DNA of 36,406 nucleotides from Thiomargarita sp. (GCA_022729575.1 DZAL01000023.1:10916-47321), one strand, 5' to 3'; positions 17,916 through 26,321 are shown, counted from the stretch's first letter. Program-made: numbers and translations. The notes: generated by a model from the sequence alone, not told the origin.

Positions 17916-18171
17916 GAACTTTTATCTCGTTCCCACGCGCCAGAGTGGGAATGCCGTGAAGTTAAGTGGCGTTGGAGTCCAAAGCTTCAGCTTTGGAAAC
18001 GCCGTCTCACCTTAACCAGTCTCGTCCAAAGCTGAAGCTTTGGACTCCAACGCCGTAACTATTATCTCGTTCCCACGCGCCAGCGTTGCTGGAACGAGAC
18101 GCTGGCGCGTGGGAACGAGATAAATTTTCAAATTTGGACTCCCACGCGGGAGCCAATATGGAGGACAACTG
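17916..18171. repeat. Repeats inside the exporter operon
   Basis: The gap holds a partial CTCGTTCCCACG repeat (17926-17955), a copy of palindromic element B in the opposite orientation (about 17951-18060), and a very strong hairpin (18062-18123). That hairpin has perfect 24-bp arms of the TTATCTCGTTCCCACG type around a 14-nt loop. In the transcript it could stop exonucleases or attenuate permease expression; that is inference. Confidence 0.85.
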
Positions 18172-19377
18172 ATGTGGTGGAATGCGTTCTTATTAGCACT
18201 GCGAGAAATTCGTCGTAACGTCTTGCGCTCCGGGCTAACCATTTTAGGCGTAGTGATTGGAGTAGCCGCGGTGATTACGATGGTCACCATTGGCAACGGG
18301 GCCACGGCCAAAGTCACCGCCGATATTGCCAAATTGGGTAATAATTTACTGATACTCCGAGCCGGCCCACGGCGCAGTTTTGGCGGTGGTAGCAGTGCTA
18401 AATTGTTCACCCTGGAAGATGTGAAAGCCATCCGGCGGGACCTGAATACCTTGACCGCCGTGGCGCCCTCTTCCTCCCGTAGCACTACCGCCATTTTTGG
18501 TAATGCGAATTGGGTCACTAGCGTTACGGGTACCACTAACGAATTGTTGACGGTGCGAGAGTGGCAAATTGAAGCTGGACGAGAATTTACCGATAACGAG
18601 TTACGGGCCGGTCAAGCGGTGTGCATTTTAGGGACAACCGTGCGTAAAGAGTTATTTGGCTCACAAGACCCGCTAGGCAGTAAAATCCGTCTGCAAAAAG
18701 CCGCTTGTGAAGTCATCGGTCTGTTAGCCGAGAAAGGTCAAACCACCACCGGTACGGACCAAGATGATATTATACTGATTCCACTACGAACTTTGCAACG
18801 TCGTCTGAGCGGTAATTTAGACATCTATTTAATTCAAGTCTCCGTGAAACCAGAATATTCCACGGACCAAGCACGGCGGGATTTAGAATCATTGATGCGT
18901 GAACGTCGCCATCTTAGCCCCACCGTGCAATCTGATTTTACCGTGACCGATATGAAAGAAATTAGTGACACTTTGACCGGTTCCACTCAAGTGTTAACCA
19001 CTTTGTTGGGTACGGTGGCAGCGATTAGTTTGCTGGTGGGAGGGATCGGCATTATGAACATTATGCTGGTATCGGTCACTGAACGTACTCGTGAAATTGG
19101 CACTCGATTGGCTATTGGCGCACTGGTGCGGGAAGTCTTGTTACAATTTCTAGTAGAAGCCGTCGTACTCTCCTCTTTCGGTGGTCTCCTTGGCATGGCC
19201 TTAGCACTTCTGGCCTCCTGGGGATTTACCAAGATGTTACAAGTACCACTTTTACTGGATCCTGGGATTATCCTCCTGGCCTTTCTCTTTTCGGTCGCGA
19301 TTGGAATCATCTTCGGCTATTTCCCAGCTCGCAACGCGGCCCATCTCAATCCAATTGAGGCATTGCGGCATGAATAG
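18172..19377 (+). CDS. MacB/FtsX-type ABC transporter permease
   Basis: This 401-residue permease has the MacB topology. Transmembrane helix 1 is at about 18-40 (SGLTILGVVIGVAAVITMV), followed by a large periplasmic MacB_PCD domain (about 45-265). Three more helices occur in the C-terminal FtsX domain, around SLLVGGIGIMNIMLVSV, LVEAVVLSSFGGLLGMALAL and LAFLFSVAIGIIFGYF. The end, PARNAAHLNPIEALRHE, is the family's typical terminus. A strong ribosome binding site (GGAGG) precedes the ATG. It should form a dimer with the upstream ATPase to give a mechanotransmission-type exporter. Confidence 0.94.
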   Translation: MWWNAFLLALREIRRNVLRSGLTILGVVIGVAAVITMVTIGNGATAKVTADIAKLGNNLLILRAGPRRSFGGGSSAKLFTLEDVKAIRRDLNTLTAVAPSSSRSTTAIFGNANWVTSVTGTTNELLTVREWQIEAGREFTDNELRAGQAVCILGTTVRKELFGSQDPLGSKIRLQKAACEVIGLLAEKGQTTTGTDQDDIILIPLRTLQRRLSGNLDIYLIQVSVKPEYSTDQARRDLESLMRERRHLSPTVQSDFTVTDMKEISDTLTGSTQVLTTLLGTVAAISLLVGGIGIMNIMLVSVTERTREIGTRLAIGALVREVLLQFLVEAVVLSSFGGLLGMALALLASWGFTKMLQVPLLLDPGIILLAFLFSVAIGIIFGYFPARNAAHLNPIEALRHE

Positions 19378-19780
19378 CACACCAGTAATATTTCGGCTTC
19401 AGTACTTACTCTCCAGCGGGAAGCACTTTCTAGCGGTCAACTCGGGTTGCCGTATAATGTTAGTGCCGGCTATGTGCTTGTTGCCTCCTACTGCTATACC
19501 GCCGGTGGCAAAACCCGCGTTAATAACGTGAGCCGGGAGGATGAGACACGGTTACCTCGCTACCAATGGTCGGGAGTTGTCAACTTTTCCTGCGGGCTTC
19601 TCGCACTGCAAAATGGGAGAGCTCCAGACCGAAAATGGTTATATCGAAGAGAGCCGGTGGATTTTGCGCGACACTAAGTTGGTTGGAGATTCCGGTTCTC
19701 GTTCCTTCGCTCGGCCCGCGAGGGATAACACCCCTCGAATGGGTGTTATCCCTGCTTCGACCTGGACCCCAGCGTCGGTT
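19378..19780. other. 403-bp region without a recognisable gene
   Basis: It lies between convergent genes. Near its start there is a solo end of the family D element (about 19388-19407). Near its end is a perfect 13-bp stem hairpin with a 7-nt loop (19721-19753, core GGGATAACACCC) and no T-tract. The GC-rich middle has overlapping open frames but no recognisable protein; it may be a decayed gene or a structured RNA. Confidence 0.5.
19721..19753. terminator. Strong hairpin between convergent genes, possible bidirectional terminator
   Basis: AGGGATAACACCC (19721-19733) pairs perfectly with 19741-19753 around CTCGAAT. The location between the converging permease and AAA-ATPase genes fits a terminator, but neither side has a U-tract, so it could equally be a palindromic repeat. 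Confidence 0.35.
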
Positions 19781-21577
19781 TTAAATGCCTTCCCAACTTT
19801 CCCACACAAACCGTTCAAACCCAATCCCCACCACGGCATGGGAATGTAAGCGTAATTGACCATATCTCTCCTGTAATTCTTGTCCATAGCTATGCAATTG
19901 TTCACGGGCGTGAGCCAATTTTTGTTGCACTAAAGGTAACGCTCGTAACTCCTCCACCGTCATGGATTTAACCAACTCCCCCGTCAATTGATTTTTATTA
20001 TCTTCCTTGAAGGCCAGATATTTAAATTCTAAGATGTGGTCGAATAATGGATATTGCCGGGCATCGGGGCGCAAAATTAAACTCAAGTCCGCATAACGCC
20101 GATGCAATTCCGTTTCCGAGTCCATTAGATACCAGCGGTCATTGAACAACAAGAGGAGAAACGCGGTTTTGACCATCAATTCATTACTCCATTTATAATC
20201 CCGATTATCAAAGACCCGAAACCGGGTTTCGATAAATTCGCAGACCGGTTGCAGATTGCCAGTGGCATAGAAGCGTTCCGCCACTTGTTCCACCTCGGGA
20301 TAATCTTCAAACGTGGGTAACAGCAACGCTTGCAAACGTTCCACATAGAGATGACGAATCACCAGATTGGGAATTTTCAAAATCAACTTGCCCAAGTTAT
20401 CTGTACCAGTGGCCGTCAAGATGCCAAAATAATACAGAATCGACCCCAAAAATCGTTTATCCGCTTTGGGATGCCAGAGTTTGTCGACACTAAACCGTGC
20501 TTCCAATTGCGTCACGGTCACCGGCGTGGTCTCGGTCAGCGCCTCCAATAACAATTGTCCGCCCTTGGTCAGCCGCGAGATGTAGGCCAGTTTATCGGCA
20601 TCCATCGCCAGATTATCGTCCAAGGGTTGGGACGGGTAACCGCAGGTCTTCTGGAATTGTTCGAAGAAGTATAATGACAGCGTAGGATTATAAATCAAGT
20701 GGGACGGTTGCCGCGTGAAACCATAGCCGTTATACAAGGTACGCATGAAGTCCAACGCTTCCGTCACTTTCGGCGGCGGCAGTTGGCAAGCCGTCACTAT
20801 CTGTTTTAACACCGTCAACACTTCCGCTTCCGTGAAGCCACAGAGGTCCTGAAATTCAGGTTCCAAATAAATACTTTTGGCGACGTTGTAACCCGACGTA
20901 ACGTCACTCATCAGCAGGGGCGAGACACCGGTGAGAAAGACTTTATCCAATCCCCGCCCGGCACTGGCAGCTTTGACCGCACTAAATACCGTTTTCAATA
21001 AACCTTCACCAGTCACCAAGTCTTGGTAGCGTAATTGATTCTGAACATTGGGTTTCATTAAGACGCGATTGGCAAAATTGTCGTATTCGTCTATCAATAG
21101 ATAGAGTTTGTAAGGCGTTTGTTGCACCGCGGTACATAAGTGATGAAAAGACGACAGCGCATTATGAGGATTAAGCGCCACCGGGATGGGGAGAAAGTGG
21201 CGATATTTCGTGGCCACCCCGCTGATACAATCATTGAGATGTTCGTGTAAGGCCATTTCCAGAGATTGAATATCGCCCTGCACCTGGACGGCGGAAAAAT
21301 CCCATTTCATCACAAAATACTGATTCTGTTTCGGCGTGGGGTTGGTGCCAATTTTCAAGTGCCCAAATAATTGCTGAAATTGGTCGGCCTTGGCGAGGTC
21401 GTAGTAATTCTCGAGCATGGATAATAATAAACTTTTGCCAAAGCGACGCGGGCGGAGGAATAATAATTGTTCGCCACCGTCTTCAATTAAGCGCAGGTGG
21501 TCGGTGCGGTCCACGTACCAATAACCACCTTGGATAATTTTGGCAAAATCGCTAATGCCATACGGAAATTTTAACAT
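19781..21577 (-). CDS. AAA-ATPase-like protein with C-terminal PD-(D/E)XK nuclease domain (DUF1703 type)
   Basis: This 598-residue protein belongs to the 'AAA-ATPase-like / PDDEXK_9' family, common in repeat-rich and mobile-element-rich genomes; its role is not established. The N-terminal block FPYGISDFAKIIQGGYWYVD is characteristic. The P-loop-like LRPRRFGKSLLLSML is at 41-55 and the Walker B-like LYLLIDEYDNFAN at 158-170. The C-terminal nuclease-like fold carries Asp497, Glu517 and Lys519 in ILEFKY, with Glu488/Glu490 before it. The ribosome binding site AGAGAGG precedes the ATG. It stands alone on the minus strand, and no partner gene is evident. Confidence 0.88.
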   Translation of the reverse strand: MLKFPYGISDFAKIIQGGYWYVDRTDHLRLIEDGGEQLLFLRPRRFGKSLLLSMLENYYDLAKADQFQQLFGHLKIGTNPTPKQNQYFVMKWDFSAVQVQGDIQSLEMALHEHLNDCISGVATKYRHFLPIPVALNPHNALSSFHHLCTAVQQTPYKLYLLIDEYDNFANRVLMKPNVQNQLRYQDLVTGEGLLKTVFSAVKAASAGRGLDKVFLTGVSPLLMSDVTSGYNVAKSIYLEPEFQDLCGFTEAEVLTVLKQIVTACQLPPPKVTEALDFMRTLYNGYGFTRQPSHLIYNPTLSLYFFEQFQKTCGYPSQPLDDNLAMDADKLAYISRLTKGGQLLLEALTETTPVTVTQLEARFSVDKLWHPKADKRFLGSILYYFGILTATGTDNLGKLILKIPNLVIRHLYVERLQALLLPTFEDYPEVEQVAERFYATGNLQPVCEFIETRFRVFDNRDYKWSNELMVKTAFLLLLFNDRWYLMDSETELHRRYADLSLILRPDARQYPLFDHILEFKYLAFKEDNKNQLTGELVKSMTVEELRALPLVQQKLAHAREQLHSYGQELQERYGQLRLHSHAVVGIGFERFVWESWEGI

Positions 21578-21944
21578 GAGGATACCTCTCTGGGGGTTCA
21601 GTAAAATTGGAGTATAAGTACTGAAGCAGAAATTCTACGGTATTTTCCCTCACCCCCCGGCCCCTCTCCCAGAGGTGAAAGAACATACGAGAAAATTTCC
21701 GCTTCAGTATTTATTAGCTTTATTTATTAACTTTGGACCACCCCTCCTCTTTTTCCTCTCCTTACTTAAGGAAAGGGAGGAAGGGGAGGAAGGGGAGGAA
21801 GGGGAGGAAGGGGAGGAAGGGGTTACATCATGGGTATTTCAATCTAGCTTCTGTTGAATTTGATGGTGGCAAAATCGGTAATAGCTAAAAAGGTATTGGT
21901 GGTTCTGAATATTCTTAACGGTTATGACGATAGTGAGTCTTTGA
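21578..21944. other. 367-bp intergenic region: family D element and 9-bp minisatellite
   Basis: A 99-bp family D inverted-repeat element occupies 21615-21713. From about 21772 to 21824 a 9-base unit (AAGGGGAGG) is repeated about five times, encoding Glu-Glu-Gly in one frame. The remainder to 21944 has no visible feature. Confidence 0.75.
21615..21713. mobile_element. 99-bp inverted-repeat element (family D), copy 2
   Basis: The ends TAAGTACTGAAGCAGAAATT (21615-21634) and 21694-21713 are 20-bp inverted repeats with two mismatches. The first 30 bases are nearly identical to copy 1 at 6017, while the centre differs in length and sequence. Confidence 0.65.
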
Positions 21945-22268
21945 CTAAATGGAGTCTTCAGAAACTTCAGAAACCTGGCTCAGGTAGTTTTTACTTAGTT
22001 CATTAGGACTTGGCCATTGCTTGAAGGGAAAGGGTTTGTCGTCACTGTTGTAAGTTAGGTAAAGCATCAGTTGGTAAAGGTAGATGCTTAAGGTTTGTCC
22101 AAGGTTGAGGAGGTGTTCATTGAGTTTTCCAGTAAAGAGTAGGAAACCAAATTGAGCTAAAATGAAGACGGCAATGACATAGATACCGATGTGATAGAAA
22201 AATAAAATAAATATTAACATCAAAATGCCACGGATCCAGGTACTGCCGGCTAAAAGGTATTCTTTCAT
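21945..22268 (-). CDS. DUF4389 family membrane protein
   Basis: This 107-residue protein resembles DUF4389. Two hydrophobic helices (about 10-33 and 33-48) form a membrane hairpin. They are followed by the family pattern LNEHLLNLGQTLSIYLYQLMLYLTYNSDDKPFPFKQWP, abbreviated here by its ends LNEHLLNLG and DDKPFPFKQWP. The function is unknown; members are small inner-membrane proteins of proteobacteria. The C-terminal tail is acidic and Ser-rich. It lies alone between repeats. Confidence 0.75.
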   Translation of the reverse strand: MKEYLLAGSTWIRGILMLIFILFFYHIGIYVIAVFILAQFGFLLFTGKLNEHLLNLGQTLSIYLYQLMLYLTYNSDDKPFPFKQWPSPNELSKNYLSQVSEVSEDSI

Positions 22269-22625
22269 AAGAGAAAATTTCGATTGAGTTTAGATTTTCC
22301 AAATTTTGTTGATTTGGAACTTAGAGTTGAATTTAGAGTTGACAACTTTCAAAAAGTTGTCAACTCTGGAACTTAGAGTTGAATTTAGAGTTGACAACTT
22401 TCAAAAAGTTGTCAACTCTGGAACTTAGATTTGAACTTAAGATTTGACAACTTTCAAAAAGTTGTCAAATCTGGAACTTAGATTTGAACTTAAGATTTGA
22501 CAACTTTCAAAAAGTTGTCAATCTGGAACTTAAGATTTGACAACTTTCAACAAGTTGTCAAATCTGGAACTCAACCACCCCCTCCTTCCTTGCTAAGGAG
22601 GGGGTGGGGTGCGTAAGATGAGTGG
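22269..22625. repeat. Array of five 33-bp palindromes plus C-rich hairpin
   Basis: Copies lie at 22335-22367, 22387-22419, 22440-22472, 22493-22524 (one base short) and 22533-22565, with a GGAACTTA-containing linker. The first two carry the variant AGAGTTGAC and a matching change GTCAACTCT in the other arm, so the palindrome is kept. A C-rich CTCCTT...AAGGAGG hairpin follows at about 22575-22605, next to the end of the secreted-protein gene. Confidence 0.9.
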
Positions 22626-23351
22626 CTACTTAGTTTCAGGCTGTTTAGGTAGTGCTTTGACGATTTCGGTTAACAATTTTTCAATATTTTCTAAGCGTTG
22701 TTCCATGGCTTCTTGATGAGCTTGTTGTTGACTAGAGAAACCACCGCGTGGTGACATTCCCCCTCTTCTGCCAGTATAGGGACGGTCGTCGCCACCATAA
22801 TAACCACGAGGTGGGCCATAACCGTAGGGTGGCATATCGTTCCCCCAGGCTGGTGGTGGGGCATAATCACCACGGCCACGCATGTCGTCATAGTCGCCGC
22901 GGCGGTAAGGTGGTGGTGAATTCGAATCTCCTCCCCACATTTCTTGACGGTGCTTTTGCATAACTTCTTCAAATTCTTCCATCAATTGTTGCCGCTCTTC
23001 TGGGGTTTTGGCATTATGGACTTTCTCCATTTGCTTTTGCATTTGTTGGCGAAAGGCTTGACGTTTAGCCATCATATCGGCAGCCGTAGGTGGGGTAGCG
23101 GAGGCTTGGTCCGTGGTAGCAGGGGACTGCTCCGTGGTGACGGGGGACTGCTCCGTGGTGGCGGTGCTAGAGGTCACGGTCGTGGTAGAAGTAACCACTG
23201 GCGGGGTTTCCACCGCAGGTGAGGGGGTAGCAGTGGTTTCGGTAGTGGGAGGAGTGGTCTCCGCTTGGTCTGGTGCCACCGATTGGGCGAAGGCCCAGGG
23301 GGAGGTACTGAGAGCCAGAGAAATTAAAGTAGGTAAGAGGTAGTTTTTCAC
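22626..23351 (-). CDS. Secreted Pro/Thr-rich hypothetical protein
   Basis: I do not recognise a named family. From a GTG start with an excellent ribosome binding site (AAAGGAG), the 241-residue product has a signal peptide cleaved near AFA/QS (residue 22). A low-complexity Thr/Pro/Val/Ala region (about 23-90) follows. Next is a charged helical segment (about 91-140; FRQQMQKQMEKVHNAKTPEE) that recalls Spy/CpxP-like periplasmic helices. A Gly/Tyr/Pro/Arg-rich stretch (about 145-205) and a C-terminal short coiled coil MEQRLENIEKLLTEIVKAL complete it. A periplasmic or surface location is likely. The similarity to Spy-like proteins is by impression only. Confidence 0.75.
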   Translation of the reverse strand: MKNYLLPTLISLALSTSPWAFAQSVAPDQAETTPPTTETTATPSPAVETPPVVTSTTTVTSSTATTEQSPVTTEQSPATTDQASATPPTAADMMAKRQAFRQQMQKQMEKVHNAKTPEERQQLMEEFEEVMQKHRQEMWGGDSNSPPPYRRGDYDDMRGRGDYAPPPAWGNDMPPYGYGPPRGYYGGDDRPYTGRRGGMSPRGGFSSQQQAHQEAMEQRLENIEKLLTEIVKALPKQPETK

Positions 23352-23429
23352 TTATTAAGTCTCCTTTGGTTAATGATTAAATATCACGTAATGTATTGTT
23401 TCTCAACAATAAAAGTTTAATTCTTAAAA

Positions 23430-24041
23430 TTAAGAAACAGATTCTCGATGATGATCTATGTTGATGGCTTCCAGACATACTTCATCAAGTCGAGTGTCAG
23501 TCAAATTAGTATCGGTTAAATCGGCTTTAAATAAATTAGCTTGTCTTAAATAACATTTACTTAAGTTGGCTTCGGTTAGATTAGCACGAAATAAATTGGT
23601 GCCGGTAAAATTGGCTCTGGATAAATTTGATTTAAATAAATTACTTCTAAATAAATTGGCTTCTGATAAATTGGCTGCGATTAGTGAAGAATTAATAATA
23701 TACGCTTTGGTCAAATTGGCTTCTGATAAATTAGCTTGATTCAGGTCGGCGTGATAAATGTAAGATTCACTTAAATTAGCTTCGCTTAGGTCAGCCTTAA
23801 TAAATTTAGAACGAGTAAGATTAGCTTCACTGAGATTGGCACCGGATAAGTTAGCGCCGGACAGATCAGTATCCGTCAAATCTGCTTTACTTAAGTTGGC
23901 TCGAAATAAATCAGCTTCTCTAAGATCCATTCCGCCCAAGTTTTCTCCAGATAAATCCGCCCAGAGGTTATTTTTTGCTCGCCATTGATTCCATGCTGTT
24001 ACGCCCTGCCGCAAAATAGCCAGATGTTCCCCATTTGCCAT
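23430..24041 (-). CDS. Pentapeptide-repeat protein
   Basis: The 203-residue protein consists mostly of pentapeptide repeats of the A(D/N)LxX type, such as ADLSG, ANLSE, ANLFR and ADLTD. They run from about residue 28 to 190 and fold as a right-handed quadrilateral beta-helix. A short N-terminal segment with NQWRAKNNLWADLSGENL precedes the repeats; such a start is common in pentapeptide proteins of large sulfur bacteria and cyanobacteria. The biochemical role is not predictable; the DNA-mimic gyrase-protection role of Qnr/MfpA proteins should not be assumed. There is no fused kinase or TIR domain. The flanking gene on the 5' side is a membrane protein on the same strand, 94 bases away. Confidence 0.9.
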   Translation of the reverse strand: MANGEHLAILRQGVTAWNQWRAKNNLWADLSGENLGGMDLREADLFRANLSKADLTDTDLSGANLSGANLSEANLTRSKFIKADLSEANLSESYIYHADLNQANLSEANLTKAYIINSSLIAANLSEANLFRSNLFKSNLSRANFTGTNLFRANLTEANLSKCYLRQANLFKADLTDTNLTDTRLDEVCLEAINIDHHRESVS

Positions 24042-24135
24042 GTATGTATTCTCTACTGAATAATTTTATAGAGTAGAAGGTGGAAGTTTAGAGGTGCAGA
24101 CCAAGAAGCATGATTTTATTTAATTCCATTAACTT

Positions 24136-25470
24136 TTAACTTTTTGGCTGGCTCAACTGTGGTTTTATCACAATATACAACTTGAGTGCATGATAAAAAT
24201 TATAGCTTAACAGTAAAAATGAACAAATAAAAATCAGTCCAGCTACTTGAATGAAGGGATATGGCTGTAATATTCCGCCGATCAAGAAACCTAGTCCTGT
24301 CAAGTATAGCCAAAATTGACGATATGCCCATGATTCTGAAATAATTTGCTTCATATTAGGAATTTTCACGGCCTGGCTGGCAGGTAAATTTGCCAATTGT
24401 TGATTTTGTAAGTGCAACCATAACAGAAATGGAACAATTTTGTACAACATCCCTTGCATTACAGGTAATATGAAGCCTGCTATAAATAAGACAATGAGTA
24501 GTATATCATAGAATGGCGAATTAGCCAAAGATGGGTAGAAAGGAATTAAAAACCATCCAATTATAGTTATTAATAAGCCTACCATGCCCACTCGCCAATA
24601 GTTTAAAGTGACATCTGCTAGTTTTCGCAGACGTTTAGCTTGTAAGTAAAGGGTAGTTATGGCAAAAACTCCTAATGGTATTCCTATTAAAATTGTTGAT
24701 AATAAAGTAACAGGAGAGTTTTCGTCATTGATATATAATAGAGTCCAAATTAATAAAGTTGTCAAGATCACCGGAGCTAACCAGCGGGTCAATAGTGTGG
24801 GATAAGGGGGGGTAATTTGAAACATCGGGACCATTTGATAGGCTACTCCGATAATGAGAAGGGCTATCCAACCGATTAATCCCCAAGCTAAATGTAAATT
24901 TGTCAATTTTAGAGGTGATAATTTCAGGGGCAATAAGGTAAATGGCCAACTGATTATAGCACCACCTACGTCAACCCCCAAAATGATGGTGACGGTTAAC
25001 GCTATTAAAGCTAATCGCATGGCAATAATTATAGGTGTGATGGTCTTGACTTGGAATAAACAATAACCAACAATAGCAATAAACAAAAGAAAACTAAGAC
25101 TTAAGAATAGCAGGGCCCAATGAATTAACAAAGGGTAAGCGATTAATAATCCGCCGATTAGCATAATTATCCCTAAACTAAGTAATAGATGCAGTATTGT
25201 GCTCACCAAACGTGGGCGGGGAATCTGTATGCCGGCTAAAACGGGTAGTATTTGTAAAAAAGCCCCTATCATCACCATAGTAATAATTCCTAAAGTGACG
25301 GTATGGGTTAACGCTAAAATTGCAAAATGCCAGCGACTAGCAAAGAGTGATGGGCCTTGGTATAACAGCAGTCCACTGGCCAATAAACCAAATAAGGGGG
25401 CGGTGAGAAAAAAGCGCAGAGGGACCGATAGTGGCGGCGTTTGTTGTAATGAGAGTTGAGTAACATTCAT
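24136..25470 (-). CDS. Polytopic membrane protein, possible heme-copper oxidase subunit I-like/NnrS-like
   Basis: The ATG at 25470 overlaps the stop of the DUF2249 gene (ATGA) and gives 444 residues with about 12 hydrophobic helices. Helices contain conserved-looking histidines, as in HFAILALTHTVTLGIITMVMI and LHLAWGLIGWIALLIIG, and a QMVPMFQITPPYP loop. Such histidine-bearing helices recall the oxidase subunit I and NnrS superfamilies, which bind heme and act in nitric-oxide or oxygen chemistry; I cannot decide between them. The neighbourhood (DUF2249, hemerythrin, DNR-like regulator) supports an NO or low-oxygen role. A longer in-frame extension to 25632 runs through the DUF2249 gene and is rejected. 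Confidence 0.7.
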   Translation of the reverse strand: MNVTQLSLQQTPPLSVPLRFFLTAPLFGLLASGLLLYQGPSLFASRWHFAILALTHTVTLGIITMVMIGAFLQILPVLAGIQIPRPRLVSTILHLLLSLGIIMLIGGLLIAYPLLIHWALLFLSLSFLLFIAIVGYCLFQVKTITPIIIAMRLALIALTVTIILGVDVGGAIISWPFTLLPLKLSPLKLTNLHLAWGLIGWIALLIIGVAYQMVPMFQITPPYPTLLTRWLAPVILTTLLIWTLLYINDENSPVTLLSTILIGIPLGVFAITTLYLQAKRLRKLADVTLNYWRVGMVGLLITIIGWFLIPFYPSLANSPFYDILLIVLFIAGFILPVMQGMLYKIVPFLLWLHLQNQQLANLPASQAVKIPNMKQIISESWAYRQFWLYLTGLGFLIGGILQPYPFIQVAGLIFICSFLLLSYNFYHALKLYIVIKPQLSQPKS

Positions 25471-25736
25471 AGTGATGGAGTCATCCGATGGTTTACTAGA
25501 GATTCTGCGGCTGCATCGTCGGTGCGCCAGATGAAAATTTCTATCGGCACCTGAAGACCTTGCCGAATGCGCCAGAGAAAACCTTGGTCTTTGAGAATAT
25601 GATATAACGGTTGCGGCTCTAAACGGTGCCAAACGAGTAGATATTCGCCTTTAGCTAAGGTGGTTAAAGCGGTTAAAATACGGTGTAATGGTTCACAAGG
25701 TTCTAAGGTACTGACATCTAAAAAGATTTCTTTCAT
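25467..25736 (-). CDS. DUF2249 domain protein
   Basis: An 89-residue protein with the DUF2249 (TusA-like fold) pattern: an N-terminal LDVSTLEPCEPLHRILTAL block, then GEYLLVWHRLEPQPLYHIL and a C-terminal IFIWR strand. DUF2249 proteins are often found next to hemerythrins and denitrification genes. The CEP motif with Cys13 resembles the CPxP helix of TusA sulfur carriers but lacks the second proline context, so sulfur transfer is uncertain. Its stop overlaps the downstream membrane-protein start by four bases, which indicates translational coupling. Confidence 0.82.
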   Translation of the reverse strand: MKEIFLDVSTLEPCEPLHRILTALTTLAKGEYLLVWHRLEPQPLYHILKDQGFLWRIRQGLQVPIEIFIWRTDDAAAESLVNHRMTPSL

Positions 25737-25769
25737 CGTGTGGCCTAACAGTAAGTGGTTTGGTGCTAC

Positions 25770-25890
25770 AAATTTGACAACTTGTCGAAAGTTGTCAAAT
25801 CGAAACGGGCTACAGATTTGACAACTTGTCGAAAGTTGTCAAATCTAAATTGGCTACAGATTTGACAACTTGTCGAAAGTTGTCAAATCT
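25770..25890. repeat. Three 33-bp palindromes between the hemerythrin and DUF2249 genes
   Basis: Copies lie at 25770-25802, 25814-25846 and 25858-25890, all with the GTCGA-type centre and linkers GGGCTAC or TTGGCTAC. The third is translated as the end of the hemerythrin protein. Confidence 0.9.
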
Positions 25891-26321
25891 AAACTTTCTA
25901 AAATGGTCGTCACTTCGTCAGCTAACATCTGGTCACTCATAGGATAAAGAATCTGCTCTTCTTTAGCGTTATGTTGTCGCATTAGCATTAACAGCGTTTC
26001 GGACAGACCCAAATATTGATCTCGGTCTTGTTGGACCACACTCGCTTGCATTTCTTGGAACAATTGCCGCATTTGTTGATGCTCAAATCGCATCACCTGA
26101 GTGGGGCCAGCCGTCGCACTGCCGGTGCATTGCTCAAACCGCGGAAATAATATTTGCTCTTCATTAGTAAAATGGCATTCCATTGAATTAATGAAAGTCG
26201 TCAACCCTGTGGTCGCTGTTTCCCAATGATTTTTGTCAACCTCGAATTCGGCTTGAGCAAATAGAGAATCGCAGTGCGAATGTTGTTGGCTAAAAGTAGC
26301 CGTAATCGTTTTCTGATTCAT
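25854..26321 (-). CDS. Hemerythrin-domain protein
   Basis: The 155-residue protein is a four-helix hemerythrin with a di-iron ligand set visible as His14/His16, His50 and Glu54 (HFTNE), His81, and His117 with Glu121 (HNAKE). Hemerythrins bind O2 or NO. The ATG at 26321 is preferred over a TTG at 26342. The domain ends near ADEVTTILESL; the last 11 residues DLTTFDKLSNL are exactly the translation of one 33-bp palindrome, followed by TAG. It heads an operon with the DUF2249 and membrane-protein genes and is divergent from a DNR-like regulator; a candidate FNR/DNR box lies at the right distance from its promoter. Confidence 0.9.
   Translation of the reverse strand: MNQKTITATFSQQHSHCDSLFAQAEFEVDKNHWETATTGLTTFINSMECHFTNEEQILFPRFEQCTGSATAGPTQVMRFEHQQMRQLFQEMQASVVQQDRDQYLGLSETLLMLMRQHNAKEEQILYPMSDQMLADEVTTILESLDLTTFDKLSNL

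Noticed and set aside
19378-19780. Group II intron or retron remnant
   Set aside because: No GTGYG start, no domain V hairpin and no reverse transcriptase fragment could be recognised.
19781-21577. Anti-phage defence system based on the AAA-ATPase/PD-(D/E)XK protein
   Set aside because: The domain pair is suggestive, but the gene stands alone, the family is widespread without known defence function, and no defence neighbours are visible.
25471-25632. 54-residue N-terminal extension of the polytopic membrane protein
   Set aside because: It runs out of frame through the DUF2249 gene and is Arg/Ser-rich, and the ATG at 25470 overlaps the upstream stop as expected.
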